NCBI GenBank assembly: GCA_964019165.1
Contig: OZ025280.1
Span: 12,642,428-12,706,427, forward strand
Direction: 5' to 3'
Source of the DNA: Mastigias papua
Taxonomy: Eukaryota; Cnidaria; Scyphozoa; Rhizostomeae; Mastigiidae
Length of the DNA stretch: 64,000 bases
The position numbers and the translations under genes were made by a program. The number at the start of each line of letters is the position of its first letter. Positions within the stretch are counted from its first letter, which is position 1. This document shows positions 55,427-64,000 of the stretch, one piece after another. The notes beneath the pieces are model-generated. The model was given only the letters and a program-made list of their open reading frames with translations. It did not search any database and was not told the origin of the DNA.

Positions 55427-57223
55427 ATAACTTGAGTAACATATTACATCTAGACATCCTTACTTTAATATAAGTTTAATAAGCCATTAAACTCAAAATA
55501 ATTGTCATACTAACTTCTACTCTGTGTGGTACTCTGCAGCAAGCATATCAATATATTCCTGAAAAATCCCAGCAATTATTGGACTTTGTAAGTTCACAAG
55601 AACTGCACAGACTTGAAGTACTTTATCTGCAAATGGACGCAAGGGGGCATCTATGTATCTTACTATTTTATATGTTCTAAGCCTCTCAATTGCTCTCTCC
55701 ACATGTATTCTACAGGTTGAAATTTTTCGTGAACAAACTGCTTCTTCCGTTGTAAATTGGGTTTTGCGACATAGAAATGCTGGGAAATTTAAAAAAACAG
55801 TCTTTGGTAATAGGTCATGTATTACAAACCCCTTGTCTGCCAGAATTAGATCTCCTGCCTATAAGAAAGGATAATATCTATTTCATGCCCAAAAACTGGA
55901 AATAAAGATAAAGTAAGAGAATTTGTCTAACAATGGCACGTAATGTAAGAAACCAGATTTAATATGTCATGAGAATCACTGGATGAATGTACAAAGTCTT
56001 TAAGCCATGGAGATTGCAGATAGTTTTAGCCATTATATTCAAATTACCTTCATATGTGATATGATGCCAGATTCATTTGTAATACTTTTGTCACTAGTGC
56101 TTCCTGGAAAGCCATTACTAACAAATGTAATAGCACCATTTGGGGCAACCCCAACCAAATACTTTGCAGACAGGAAATGTTTATAGTTGCTGAAAGTTGA
56201 TGATGCAGCTGATAGGTCATTTCTTGGTGAAGCAATCCTGAATTCTGTACAATCTGTAATGATTCTACAGATAGTGATACTTTCAAAGGCAATTGGCATC
56301 GCACATTTTATTCTTTTCTTGAGAAGGAAGCTCTTTTATAACACCAATAAAAAATATCTCATGAATTGTATGCAGATATGTCATTACAATAGCTTGGATT
56401 GTTGTTTGACTAACAGAATATCTTTTTGCAATGTCAATATATGGAAGGTCAAGACAAAGCCTTATAAGAAAGAAGAGTAGCTGATCCTCAGGAGTTTTGA
56501 CTGGTTTGCCTGACCAATAGTTAAGAGGAGAAAACTGATCCATGGTTTCAACCATAACATTAAACATGGACTTCTCAATGCCTGTATAAGCTCTTATATC
56601 AGCATCGTTCATGTTTTTGAATCGGAACCTCGTAGCCTCTAGGTCTTTAATCTGTTTCGTTAGTTCTGCTATTACAGGGCTTCCCAACCTTTTTTCGCCA
56701 TGGACCCCTATTTGTTTCAAAGTGGCATGGACCCCCAGGGCGCTGACCTAGCCAGGATTTTAAATTAGAAATGGCTAATTATACTACTTGCAGTCTTAAT
56801 AGAATCTTAGTGTTACTCAGTATTGATATATGACGCTCAAGATCTACACTGCCGGGAAGGTAACCCAGAGACTTCCCTGTGGAGTAATTTTTTTTCGCTT
56901 CGTATGTATTTGACTCTTTTACTGGGTTTACATATCAATCCCGATTTCCATTGTAACGATTCTATGATCAAAGCACTTCCTAGTTAATGCAGCAATATAC
57001 ATACTGTACATGTGTAAGGTTATCAAATGGATAAATAAATCCTTTTCACTGATAAGTCAGAAGCCAAAAACACGTGGCACGGATAAGGCGACCTTTTTAT
57101 TCTGCTATACTTGATTTCCCAGTATCCCAAACACAAAGAATACCGGTACTTTTAATTAAAATCTTTAATTCTACAAACGAAATTTATCAATAAAATGACA
57201 AACAGTCCTGTCAGAAAAGCTTT

Positions 57224-58981
57224 TCAGTGAGAGCCTTGCGGCTGCTTATTTTTCACAAGTACCGAAATCCGTGGTTCTAAGTCACTGAGACGAAGTCTCA
57301 TCTCTGCATTATTGTTCAGGTGCATGCTCCTTTGCTGTTTTGCGAACGAATGAAGCAAAAGTGAAAACCCCTTTTCCGCCAACTTGGACGTTGGTAAATT
57401 ACTTATAAAAGGTTCCACTTTTTCGTATGAACTTGGGTAGTTTTTCGAATTTTGCAGGTACGCTTTGACCCAGTTTATTTCAGAAGCCTGAATCATTCGC
57501 TCGTTAGCAATAGCCTCGCACAGCTCAATCTGAACGCACTCAGGCTGACCCATAACATCCTCCATTGTCATGTTATGAAGCTGATCGACGAATGGTGGTA
57601 TGTTCAGCTGTAATAGATCCTCAAAACGAGTTTGAAAATTTTCATATAAAAAGGACAAATGATCCACAATCATTGCTTGTATATCACTGTCAATTTCCTC
57701 GGCTCTTAAACTGGAGAAGTGACAAAAGTTGTGTGTTGCGGCATTCATTTTCCAAATAACCAACTTGTTCATGAACGCCTTTATTTGTTGTTTCGCACGC
57801 ACAATGTTCATATCCTGATTTTGCAAAGATAAGTTCAGTTCATTAAGCTTACGAAATATCTCCTCTAAGTACAATATACTGATCTTATTATTAATAAGTG
57901 AATCGCTCAGAGCAGCGTATCTGTCTCGCAAAAATTCCAAAACTTTATCAAACAGTAAGACAAACCTGGTGAGACAGTCACCCATGGAAAGCCAACGTAC
58001 GTCTGTAGAATAAACCAGCCGATGACAATTTTCTTCACGGCAAGCATCCTGAAAAAGCCTGTCTTGAAGGCCTCGTGATCGTACTTTATTGACAGCAGAA
58101 ACAACGGTCTGAAGAATGGCGATACGATTACGATTACCTATATTTTTTGCAACCAGATTGTCACGATGTAAACTGCAGTGAATGGTGAACACGTTTCTGT
58201 CTTCACTTAATCTGGGAACAAATCCTTTTCTTTTACCGATCATTGATGGCGCACCATCCGTGCAAACGGAGATCATGTTATGAATGCTAATATCATTTGT
58301 CTTAAAAAAGTCGGTGACTGCGTTACACACGTGTTCCCCAGTAGTGTTGATGAGGGTTTTCATAAAAAGCAACTCCTCACATATTTTGACATCTTTGACA
58401 TAGCGCACAAAAGCAAGAAGCACAGACTGATTTGCAAAGGTACTTTCATCACCAGTTAATGAAAATTTGCTGTCTCACAGGTCTTGAATAAGCATAGATT
58501 TAACGTCATCTGCCATATCAGCAATGCGAGAGGAAATGGTAGTGTTAGATAGAGGTATACTCTTGAGAACAGACTCTGGATTGGAAATATTGGCTACTTT
58601 ATACGCTTCCTTGATTGCAGGCTTGATGAGATCCTCAGCAAGTGTATGTGGTCGACCTTGCTTAGCAATCAAAAGAGCAATATTGTATGATGCAGTGAGT
58701 CCAGAAGCACTATTACGTTCGATGACGAAGTCTTTCAATTGTGACGACAAAGCACGGGCACTGTCACTGAGCATTTCGAAGTGTTCCTTGGGGTTGTTAG
58801 CCAATGAAGGATGACACTTGTTGAGATGCAAAGAAAGTTTAGCGGGTTTCATCGAGGCATTAGTCAGTTGCGTCAGACAGATAAGACACTGTGGTAGTAG
58901 CAGATTGTTCTTACTGCTGATAAATCCATATTGAATATAAGAGGGATCATACTGTCTACATTTCTTCTTGCATTTGCTCAT
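57224..58981 (-). pseudogene. hAT transposase (ZBED5-like) with a single nonsense codon
   Basis: 585 codons from ATG 58981 to 57224 in one frame, broken only by TGA at 58475-58477 (Arg expected, CGA to TGA). N-terminal BED-like finger: PQCLICLTQLTNASMKPAKL SLHLNKCHP (C-x2-C ... H-x4-C/H). hAT core: TGDESTFANQS (Asp, normally D-E-S-T), SVCTDGAPSMIGKRKGF (Asp), TIHCSLHRDNLVAK and TDVRWLSMGDCL. C-terminal dimerisation: LPTSKLAEKGFSLL and RLRLSDLEPRI. The family is the one behind vertebrate ZBED5/SCAND3-like genes. Repair of one codon would leave a complete reading frame, so inactivation is recent. Confidence 0.92.
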
Positions 58982-59129
58982 GTTTGATTATAACGGTTGA
59001 AAAATAAAGTATGATAAATCACAATTCCAATGCAGAAACTGAAGACGATAATACACCCATAAAACCAATATAGTGATAATCCAATGAACCAATAAAGATG
59101 ATTATTGAAACAATAATTCTCGAACTTAC

Positions 59130-59307
59130 ACGTTGCCACTGGTGCTACAGCTTCTCCTTCACTTCTTGAAAAGACCAAACATCCATCAACAAGCAGTTCG
59201 TCACTTGAAATATCCTTTGTGAAATATCGGAGCTCACATGTTTTTAACACATCACATTGGGCTGCCTTCCAACCATTCCCATAATCCCCAGTTAATGACA
59301 TTTCCAT
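59130..59307 (-). other. Candidate 5' exon in the hAT
   Basis: Open from ATG 59307 to a strong donor (AACGT|GTAAGT at 59130/59129), reading KTCELRYFTKDISSDELLVD and CLVFSRSEGEAVAP. An acceptor (GTCTTCAG) ends at 59039, 57 bp before the transposase ATG. It could be a spliced leader exon of the transposase mRNA or a captured host exon. Confidence 0.35.
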
Positions 59308-60086
59308 CCCAGGGATGGGTGAGCCTGCCTCACACGTGTCAAAGCGATGATAACAGTCACAAATACAACTCTTTCGGGAAGAGTGATCTCCATCGACTAG
59401 GATGTGTTACAGTCCACACTAGCCATCGTTCATTTATTTCATCCAGCAACGTATGAGAAGTGCATCAAGTTTTATAAGATGCACTCATATGTGCACTCAT
59501 AGCATTTTTATGTGGACCCCCTGACATCGCGCTGTGGACCCCTGGGGGTCCACCTGGACCCTGTTGGGAAGCCTTGTGCTATTATTGCTATTATATTAGA
59601 TTTAGAAGGAAGAGTGTCAACAGCACTAGGGCAAGGAGCAGCAACAAAAGCGTCATGAACCCCTGCAGAGGAAACAGGTGATGGATCTACATGGTCTACA
59701 CTATCTGCCCTCGTTAAGTAGCTAGAGCGGCACTTGGATTCTCTCTCATCCCCTTCAGTTCCTCGTAGATTTACAGATGGGAGTGCTCCTTTGCATGACA
59801 TTGTTTTCTAAATGCACGTGGTGTATCTGTCTGAGGAATATGTATATCTGATGGCTCAAAATGGTTGGAGCATACATAAGAAGATCTTGTTGGCGTAAAA
59901 TTTTCCCTCCTCACTCTCACAGTCCAAGCCCTTAATAGTTAACTGTCCTTTGGGTACTGGAAAAAGGAAAGTTCTGGATTATTTTCACTAGAGCAGCTAC
60001 AGCCATAAACTGAACAGTACATTGGCATATTTCAATGTGAAACAAGGAAATACCATATACAATCGAATAGGATGAAATATATCAGC

Positions 60087-60375
60087 AGGACTGCCTAGCC
60101 AAACAAAGTCAAGCGGAGGTATTTCGCTTTGGGAAACGGAGAGTAAATGTCCAAGAAAATAAGATCAGAGTACATAAACAATAACAAGATACATTAGTAT
60201 CCAGAAAATAGACCATCAGTCTATCTCTCAGCACGGAAGAAAGCTATGATAACTCGCAAAATTGTTTGAGTGTGACAGTCGTTTCAGTATAAACAAACTG
60301 AGGTAGGATGGTTGCTACCTGGTCACTAAGGAGAATCGCATTAGCCAATCAGGGACTACTTCCGGTTTAAAAGCC
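60087..60375 (-). repeat. Right terminal inverted repeat of the ISL2EU-type element
   Basis: Inverted partner of 53738-54027; followed by TA and then by the outer transposon's own sequence. Confidence 0.9.
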
Positions 60376-60978
60376 TATTCTTTTTTCAACCCCAACCTAT
60401 CAATGTATTACAGTTAGATATCACCTAGGGCAATTTTAGAGGTGATACTTTTGGTTGCAAGCAAAAATAATCATACGAAATGCATGCCATTCACATCTGT
60501 TGTATGGTTCAGTGTTGTTTCATCCTGTGGTGTTGGCTGTGTTACTTTGGTATAAATCTGTGACATGGAAGTACTGCCTTTTCTTTAAATTCTTTGTCAT
60601 CTTCCAACTCCCCCCCCCCCCCACAAATTAGGTTTCCTTCTATTAGGCACCAAGGAGTAGCTTTAATTTCATATAATACATCTGAGTACATCTTTGTAGC
60701 CAACAGGCAAAGAAACAATTAAACAGAAAAGAGGCTTCTTTTTGATAGAGAACAACTACTGGTGTACATCAAGGATACTGTATATAATGGTATAATTTTG
60801 AAAGTTTTAGAAGTAAACAAAAACAGTAGGTGTTGATAGCAAAAGCAGCAAAGCAAGAGATAGGAACAAAACACAGATTGAGACTGGAGGTTAGTCATTT
60901 ATAACACATGAGTGTCAGAGTGGGTTAGAGGTGGGGAGGGTATGAAAGTTTTCTTTTTTCCTCTTCCTTTCTTCTGTG
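60376..60978. other. Spacer of the outer transposon
   Basis: No gene is seen. It contains a 13-base C run (60610-60622) and AT-rich sequence up to the alpha-kinase stop codon. Confidence 0.4.
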
Positions 60979-62263
60979 TTATTGATGAACAGCTATGCTC
61001 ATTTTTTCACAGTAAATAATACATGTGTGATTCTGCAAGAAAGTATGTATGCCTTCAAGAGTTGTGTTTCCAGCACAGAAAAAGTACTCATCCCCACCAT
61101 CATCATCTGTGAGTGATGTTGTTGCAATCTCAGGATCGCATACTTCATACCCTGCTCCTTGGATGTCTAGTACCATCATTTCCTTCTTAGTTTCTGAATA
61201 AGAAAACTGTGAAAGACACTCAACTTTGTCATATATTTCTTTTACATCTTCACTTTCGGATGCTCACAAGCCCTGTATTGTTGATATACTTCCTGAAAAT
61301 CCCTTCACTAAACTGTTCTACTGTAACTGGTTGTCCATTCAGAGTTGAGAAATATACTTTGTGATAAGAAAACATTTTACCAAAATCATGAGGTGCTTCC
61401 CTTCTAAAAGCAAAGGCGATGCTCTGTGCAACAGAATGCATCTGGACCTGTTTCCTTGTATGGTCTTCCAATGAAATATTCAAAAAGTCTGTTATAATCT
61501 GGACTTTCTCATTCCTGTACTTTTTTATTGCGCATTTACCAGAAAGTCCCGGTTGAGAAGGTGTTGCCATGAATGCCTTCCTGAAACCACCCTCTGAAAA
61601 CTTGTCACTGGCAACTGCAAACTGAATAGAGCTTTCCATGAGAGGTTGCCACTGCTTTTTGGGTACATTATATGTCTCTAGGTAGAGAGCACAAGCTGTG
61701 ACTTGCTTTTTGGGCTTAACCACTTTTCTTGCTTTCAACAAGTCAGCTAGTGAAACTGAGTGGGGTAGACTTGAAGATGGCACTTGAGGTAAAGAAGATA
61801 GAGCATTGCCAGTTTTTCTACTTGATACCACACTTACAAACTTTATCTTTCTTGGGCCCTGCACATTTAAACACCTTCCCTGTAGCAGTGCTTTCATACA
61901 CGGTGTCATGACCTTCTTAGCTCTAGTAGGACTTACAAATCTAACATAGAACACCTTCTTTCCTTGTATCTGTTCTGTTGTATTGCACGATGGGCCTCTG
62001 TCACTGTGCAAAACATTGCATGAGCCCTCTGGGGCCTCATAGAATCTTTCGCACGTGGTTTTCACGTTTTCTAGAGAAAGTTCGTGAAATGATCGAAAGT
62101 CTACAAAACCGCGAGTATCTAGGGGCTCATGCTTTTTAGCCCTTCTGCTTCCTTTGGAACTCATTAATTGAACCATGATACACTCTGGTGTTTGACGTTG
62201 TTTCTTTTTTGATTCATACCACCTATTCGTTTCATTGACAATTCTCTTTCGTACTCTTCCCAT
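60979..62263 (-). pseudogene. Alpha-kinase (MHCK/eEF2K-like) gene carried by the transposon
   Basis: ATG 62263 lies 123 bp inside the right terminal repeat. The N-terminal about 190 residues are basic and unassigned (KKHEPLDTRGFVDFRSFHEL, CMKALLQGRCLNVQGPRKIK). The alpha-kinase domain follows: FAVASDKFSEGGFRKAFMA, GKCAIKKYRN (ATP-binding Lys), VTVEQFSEGIFRKYINNTG, then after one frameshift near 61262 VECLSQFSYSETKKEMMVLD, IQGAGYEVCDPEIAT (the D-x-Q-G-x-G-Y and D-P-E-I blocks), FFCAGNTTLEGIHTFLQNH (glycine-rich G-N-x-x-x-x-G-I) and TCIIYCEKM (zinc His/Cys). Every hallmark of a catalytically competent member is present. These kinases phosphorylate Ser/Thr, often in helices; a role in transposition is not known. 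The frameshift makes this copy a pseudogene. Confidence 0.85.
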
Positions 62264-62385
62264 GATCGCTTTCTATGAGCACCGTTTGAGGCCATTTCCA
62301 AGAAAGCTTTCTGGCTGGTTTTCAATCACATGGCACATGATGCACAAGGAGGGAGATTGCAACATAGACACGAGGTGGATAGTTA

Positions 62386-62647
62386 TGGGGCACCCTCATT
62401 TTTAATTTCAACAAACAGAATTGACTTTAATATAGATTGAAGTGAATGGGAAGCGAAGCGGAATTTAAAATACGTAGAAGAAGCATATTTTCAAATGAAA
62501 TCAAAAGCAATTTTCATTTTCACTAGAGACATAATGTGAATTTAACTCTCAATGTACATTTTCAGCTATAAGTTTTAAAATAAAAATGAAAACAGAATTG
62601 CTTTCGAATGTAAATGCTATTTTTTATCATGATAGCGATGGCCACCA
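62386..62647 (-). repeat. Right terminal inverted repeat of the alpha-kinase transposon
   Basis: Inverted partner of 52105-52378; TACTACAT follows at 62648-62655. Confidence 0.9.
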
Positions 62648-62860
62648 TACTACATGAATGGAATACTTTGGAACTAACAAATAACGGTCTTCTTATTCGA
62701 AATAATGGATCGCGTAAACAAATCGTATTACCATCGAAATATCATAGATTTGTTATGAAAGAACTCCACAAAGAGATGGGTCATTTAGGTACTGACAGGG
62801 TCCGTGTTGTAAATGTCATAACCCCGGGATACAAAGATAAAAAGGTATCTGATTGTGTTT
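62648..62860 (+). pseudogene. Gypsy-C integrase zinc-finger segment
   Basis: LLHEWNTLELTNNGLLIRNN, QIVLPSKYHRFVMKELHKEM and GHLGTDRV are the H-H half of the integrase HHCC region that follows RNase H in Ty3/gypsy pol. It continues the 49473-52104 gene across the transposon. The frame ends at 62862 and the C-C half and catalytic core are not found. Confidence 0.85.
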
Positions 62861-63149
62861 GAAACATACATATAGATATAGCAAATGAGAAAATGTAATG
62901 TTGTGTTGATGAGATACAATTATTGTTGTGTTGTGTTCGACAAGCGTCTCATCTTGTCAATGTCGAACCTGCTCCTTAAAGTAAAAGAGGTGCAAGTGCG
63001 GGGATGTTATACATACAGCAGAGACTGTTGATTCTGGCATTGATGGGTTGGTGGACGATACTGCTCGCTCTAATGTACGAGCAGTAGAGGATGTTGTGAG
63101 TCTTTGGAGGGCCGGACTTTGAGAGCCAGGATACCATATTTTTAGAACA

Positions 63150-64000
63150 TGCGGCTCTTTTAACCTCTACTGATGACACTCTTGTAGTATCTTTAGAAAA
63201 GGGACCCCCATTTCAAGCCAATTAGCCAGTATTATTGATGGAAAATTTGCAGCGGACTTTGACTTAGTAAAGAGGAAAGAGATAGATGATAAATATCCTG
63301 TGCCAGAAACCTGTGCTTCCCTGTTCACACCTAAAGTGAACCCAGACATATGGACGAAATTGGACACAAATCCCAAATGCAATGACATTCGCTTTACCTC
63401 TCTACAGGATTCCTTAGTAAAGGCTAGTTCTGCATTATCGCTGGCTATAAATGAACTTTTACAGCCAGAGAACAGAAGGCCAGTCCTGACTATAAGAACA
63501 TTATAGCTAAGCTCGTTGATTCTATTGTTTTGACTGGCCATGTTTGTAAGGAGCTAACCTTCAAGCGCAGAGATTCCCTTCGTCCCTATATGAGTGGGGA
63601 CTTTAAGCCACTTTGTGAACGGAATATAAAACCTGGCAAATATATTTTTGGAGATGACTTTCAAGAGACCTAAAACAGCTGAAGGCCACTAGTCGCCTTG
63701 TTAATGCTGATACAAGTGTAGCAAACCAGAGTTTTGTACCCCACAGGGGTTATAATGGGAGATCCAACTTCTCACAATATCAAGGCTCCTCCAGTACTGC
63801 ATGCCCTTCTTTTTTAGGGAATCGGGAGAAGCTGCCATATCCTTTCCCCCGACAAAGCAATCGGCAGCCACATTTTGCAAAGAGGAGGGTCATAAAGAAT
63901 GAATGGCTTCAAAGAGGCAGGTATACCATTTCCAGACCTTCCTCAGAGATACACTACTTCCTTATCTTCACTCAAAAATTCAGGCCCCGTTTACACTATA
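63150..64000 (+). pseudogene. DIRS-like gag (runs off the window)
   Basis: 63180-63450 reads LASIIDGKFAADFDLVKRKE, VNPDIWTKLDTNPKCNDIRF and LQDSLVKASSALSLA. After a frameshift near 63480 come [40 protein letters not shown] and FGDDFQET, then a Ser/Gln-rich tail. The succession of W-x-K-L, D-I-R-F-x-x-L-Q, L-x-G-x-x-x-x-E-L-x-x-x-R-R and F-G-D-D-F is that of DIRS/Ngaro gag-like ORF1 proteins of invertebrates. A TAA (about 63671) and a TGA (about 63901) break it. The tyrosine recombinase and RT would lie to the right of the window. Confidence 0.6.

Larger units (their letters stand above)
56675..59576 (-). mobile_element. hAT transposon (ZBED5/SCAND3-like), innermost layer
   Basis: The ends are CAGGGCTTCCCAACC and its imperfect inverted partner (GTTGGGAAGCCTTG), with the 8-bp duplication TGCTATTA (56667-56674, 59577-59584). 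Subterminal GGACCCC / TGGACCC repeats lie at both ends. It interrupts exon 1 of the THAP/DDE transposase. Confidence 0.95.
55517..60022 (-). pseudogene. THAP + DDE_Tnp_4 transposase with one intron (split by a hAT)
   Basis: Start ATG 60022. THAP finger: YCSVYGCSCSSE (C-x4-C), SFFQYPKDS-stop-LLRAW (TAA, likely Gln), RRENFTPTRSSYVCSNHFEP. A frameshift near 59810 leads to GALPSVNLRGTEGDE and, after the hAT insertion (56675-59576), FRFKNMNDADIRAYTGI, QLLFFLIRLCLDLPYIDIA and SVSQTTIQAIV. A frameshift near 56330 precedes RIITDCTEFRIASP (Asp) and GSTSDKSITNESG (Asp). Donor GTAATT at 56047 and acceptor TTCTTATAG bound a 189-nt intron (55859-56047); exon 2 reads AGDLILADKGFVIHDLLPK and HVERAIERLRTYKI (Glu), stop 55517. 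All zinc and DDE residues are present. Confidence 0.85.
53738..60375. mobile_element. ISL2EU-type transposon (YqaJ exonuclease + THAP/DDE_Tnp_4), nested
   Basis: About 290-bp inverted repeats at 53738-54027 and 60087-60375 (outer tips GCTCTTAAACCGGAAGTAG and its inverted partner) enclose a plus-strand SWIM/YqaJ exonuclease gene and a minus-strand THAP + DDE_Tnp_4 gene with an intron. TA flanks both ends (53736-53737, 60376-60377), a possible 2-bp duplication. From memory, ISL2EU elements pair such a transposase with a YqaJ-type nuclease. A hAT (56675-59576) is inserted in the transposase gene. Confidence 0.8.
52105..62647. mobile_element. Alpha-kinase / integrase-core DNA transposon with 260-bp terminal inverted repeats
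   Basis: The left end (52105-52378) and right end (62386-62647) are long, nearly perfect inverted repeats (TGGTGGCC.ATCGCTATCATGATAAAAA ... GAGGGTGCCCCAT) bounded by TACTACAT. Inside, an integrase-core transposase gene runs rightward from the left end and an alpha-kinase gene runs leftward from the right end. A second transposon (53738-60375) sits between them. Without it the element would be about 3.9 kb. I know the integrase-core protein family from invertebrate and fish genomes but know of no described element pairing it with an alpha-kinase. Confidence 0.8.
49473..62860 (+). mobile_element. Gypsy-C: Ty3/gypsy pol fragment split by a 10.5-kb transposon
   Basis: Protease, RT and RNase H lie at 49473-52104; the integrase zinc region resumes at 62656-62860. 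The target TACTACAT is duplicated around the insertion, and the frame Gln-Cys-Leu-Leu-His / Glu-Trp-Asn-Thr reads straight across if one copy is ignored. No LTRs were found. Gag and most of integrase are missing, and DIRS-like sequence follows directly. Confidence 0.85.

Overview
The window is AT-rich invertebrate metazoan DNA made almost entirely of transposable elements in nested layers. The families present are an L2/CR1-type LINE with an esterase ORF1, Ty1/copia, three Ty3/gypsy lineages, DIRS-like gag, two hAT families, PIF/Harbinger, two THAP + DDE_Tnp_4 (ISL2EU-type) elements, a YqaJ/SWIM exonuclease, an integrase-core transposase and an alpha-kinase. This mixture fits a cnidarian, sponge or similar marine invertebrate; the sequence alone does not decide which. 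I see no tRNA, rRNA, CRISPR array or clear single-copy housekeeping gene.

Layout. (1) 456-5710, minus: LINE with esterase ORF1 and EN-RT ORF2, cut by a PIF/Harbinger MITE at 2120-2798. (2) 5716-7141, minus: decayed THAP + DDE_Tnp_4 transposase. At its start codon sits gypsy-A (7143-28818; LTRs and a CATG target duplication). Gypsy-A is split at about 9694-26203 by element X, an unclassified repeat made of a 0.5-kb foldback, two tandem copies and degenerate internal repeats. Element X in turn carries a nearly intact copia (12161-16602), a hAT-Charlie (20366-22870), a spliced-looking small gene (17836-18654) and a charged coiled-coil ORF. (3) 28819-32757: PIF/Harbinger relic, direct repeats, two exon-like blocks and a gypsy gag relic. 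(4) 32573-37178: element D, with about 170-bp terminal inverted repeats around an unfamiliar RNase-H-like, transposase-like gene. (5) 38699-43023: tandem duplication and a SWIM + C48 protease gene broken by a 1.17-kb MADF-bearing element. (6) 43024-47891, minus: gypsy-B, whose gag ends in a UGA-CUAG context. (7) 49473-62860: gypsy-C, split by a 10.5-kb transposon (52105-62647). That transposon encodes an integrase-core transposase and an alpha-kinase converging from 260-bp terminal repeats. It contains a YqaJ + THAP/DDE element (53738-60375), which contains a hAT (56675-59576). (8) From about 63150 to the end: DIRS-like gag.

Insertion order is unusually well resolved, because target-site duplications can be read directly for gypsy-A (CATG), copia (GTAAC), hAT-Charlie (GTTTAGGG), gypsy-B (TCAA, with an unoccupied paralogous site next to it), the alpha-kinase transposon (TACTACAT) and the inner hAT (TGCTATTA). 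The best candidate for a poorly described system is the alpha-kinase/integrase-core transposon; element D and element X come next. Most coding regions carry only a few stops or frameshifts, so these are mostly recent but dead copies. Copia is one nonsense codon from an open polyprotein, and its LTRs are identical apart from one deletion.
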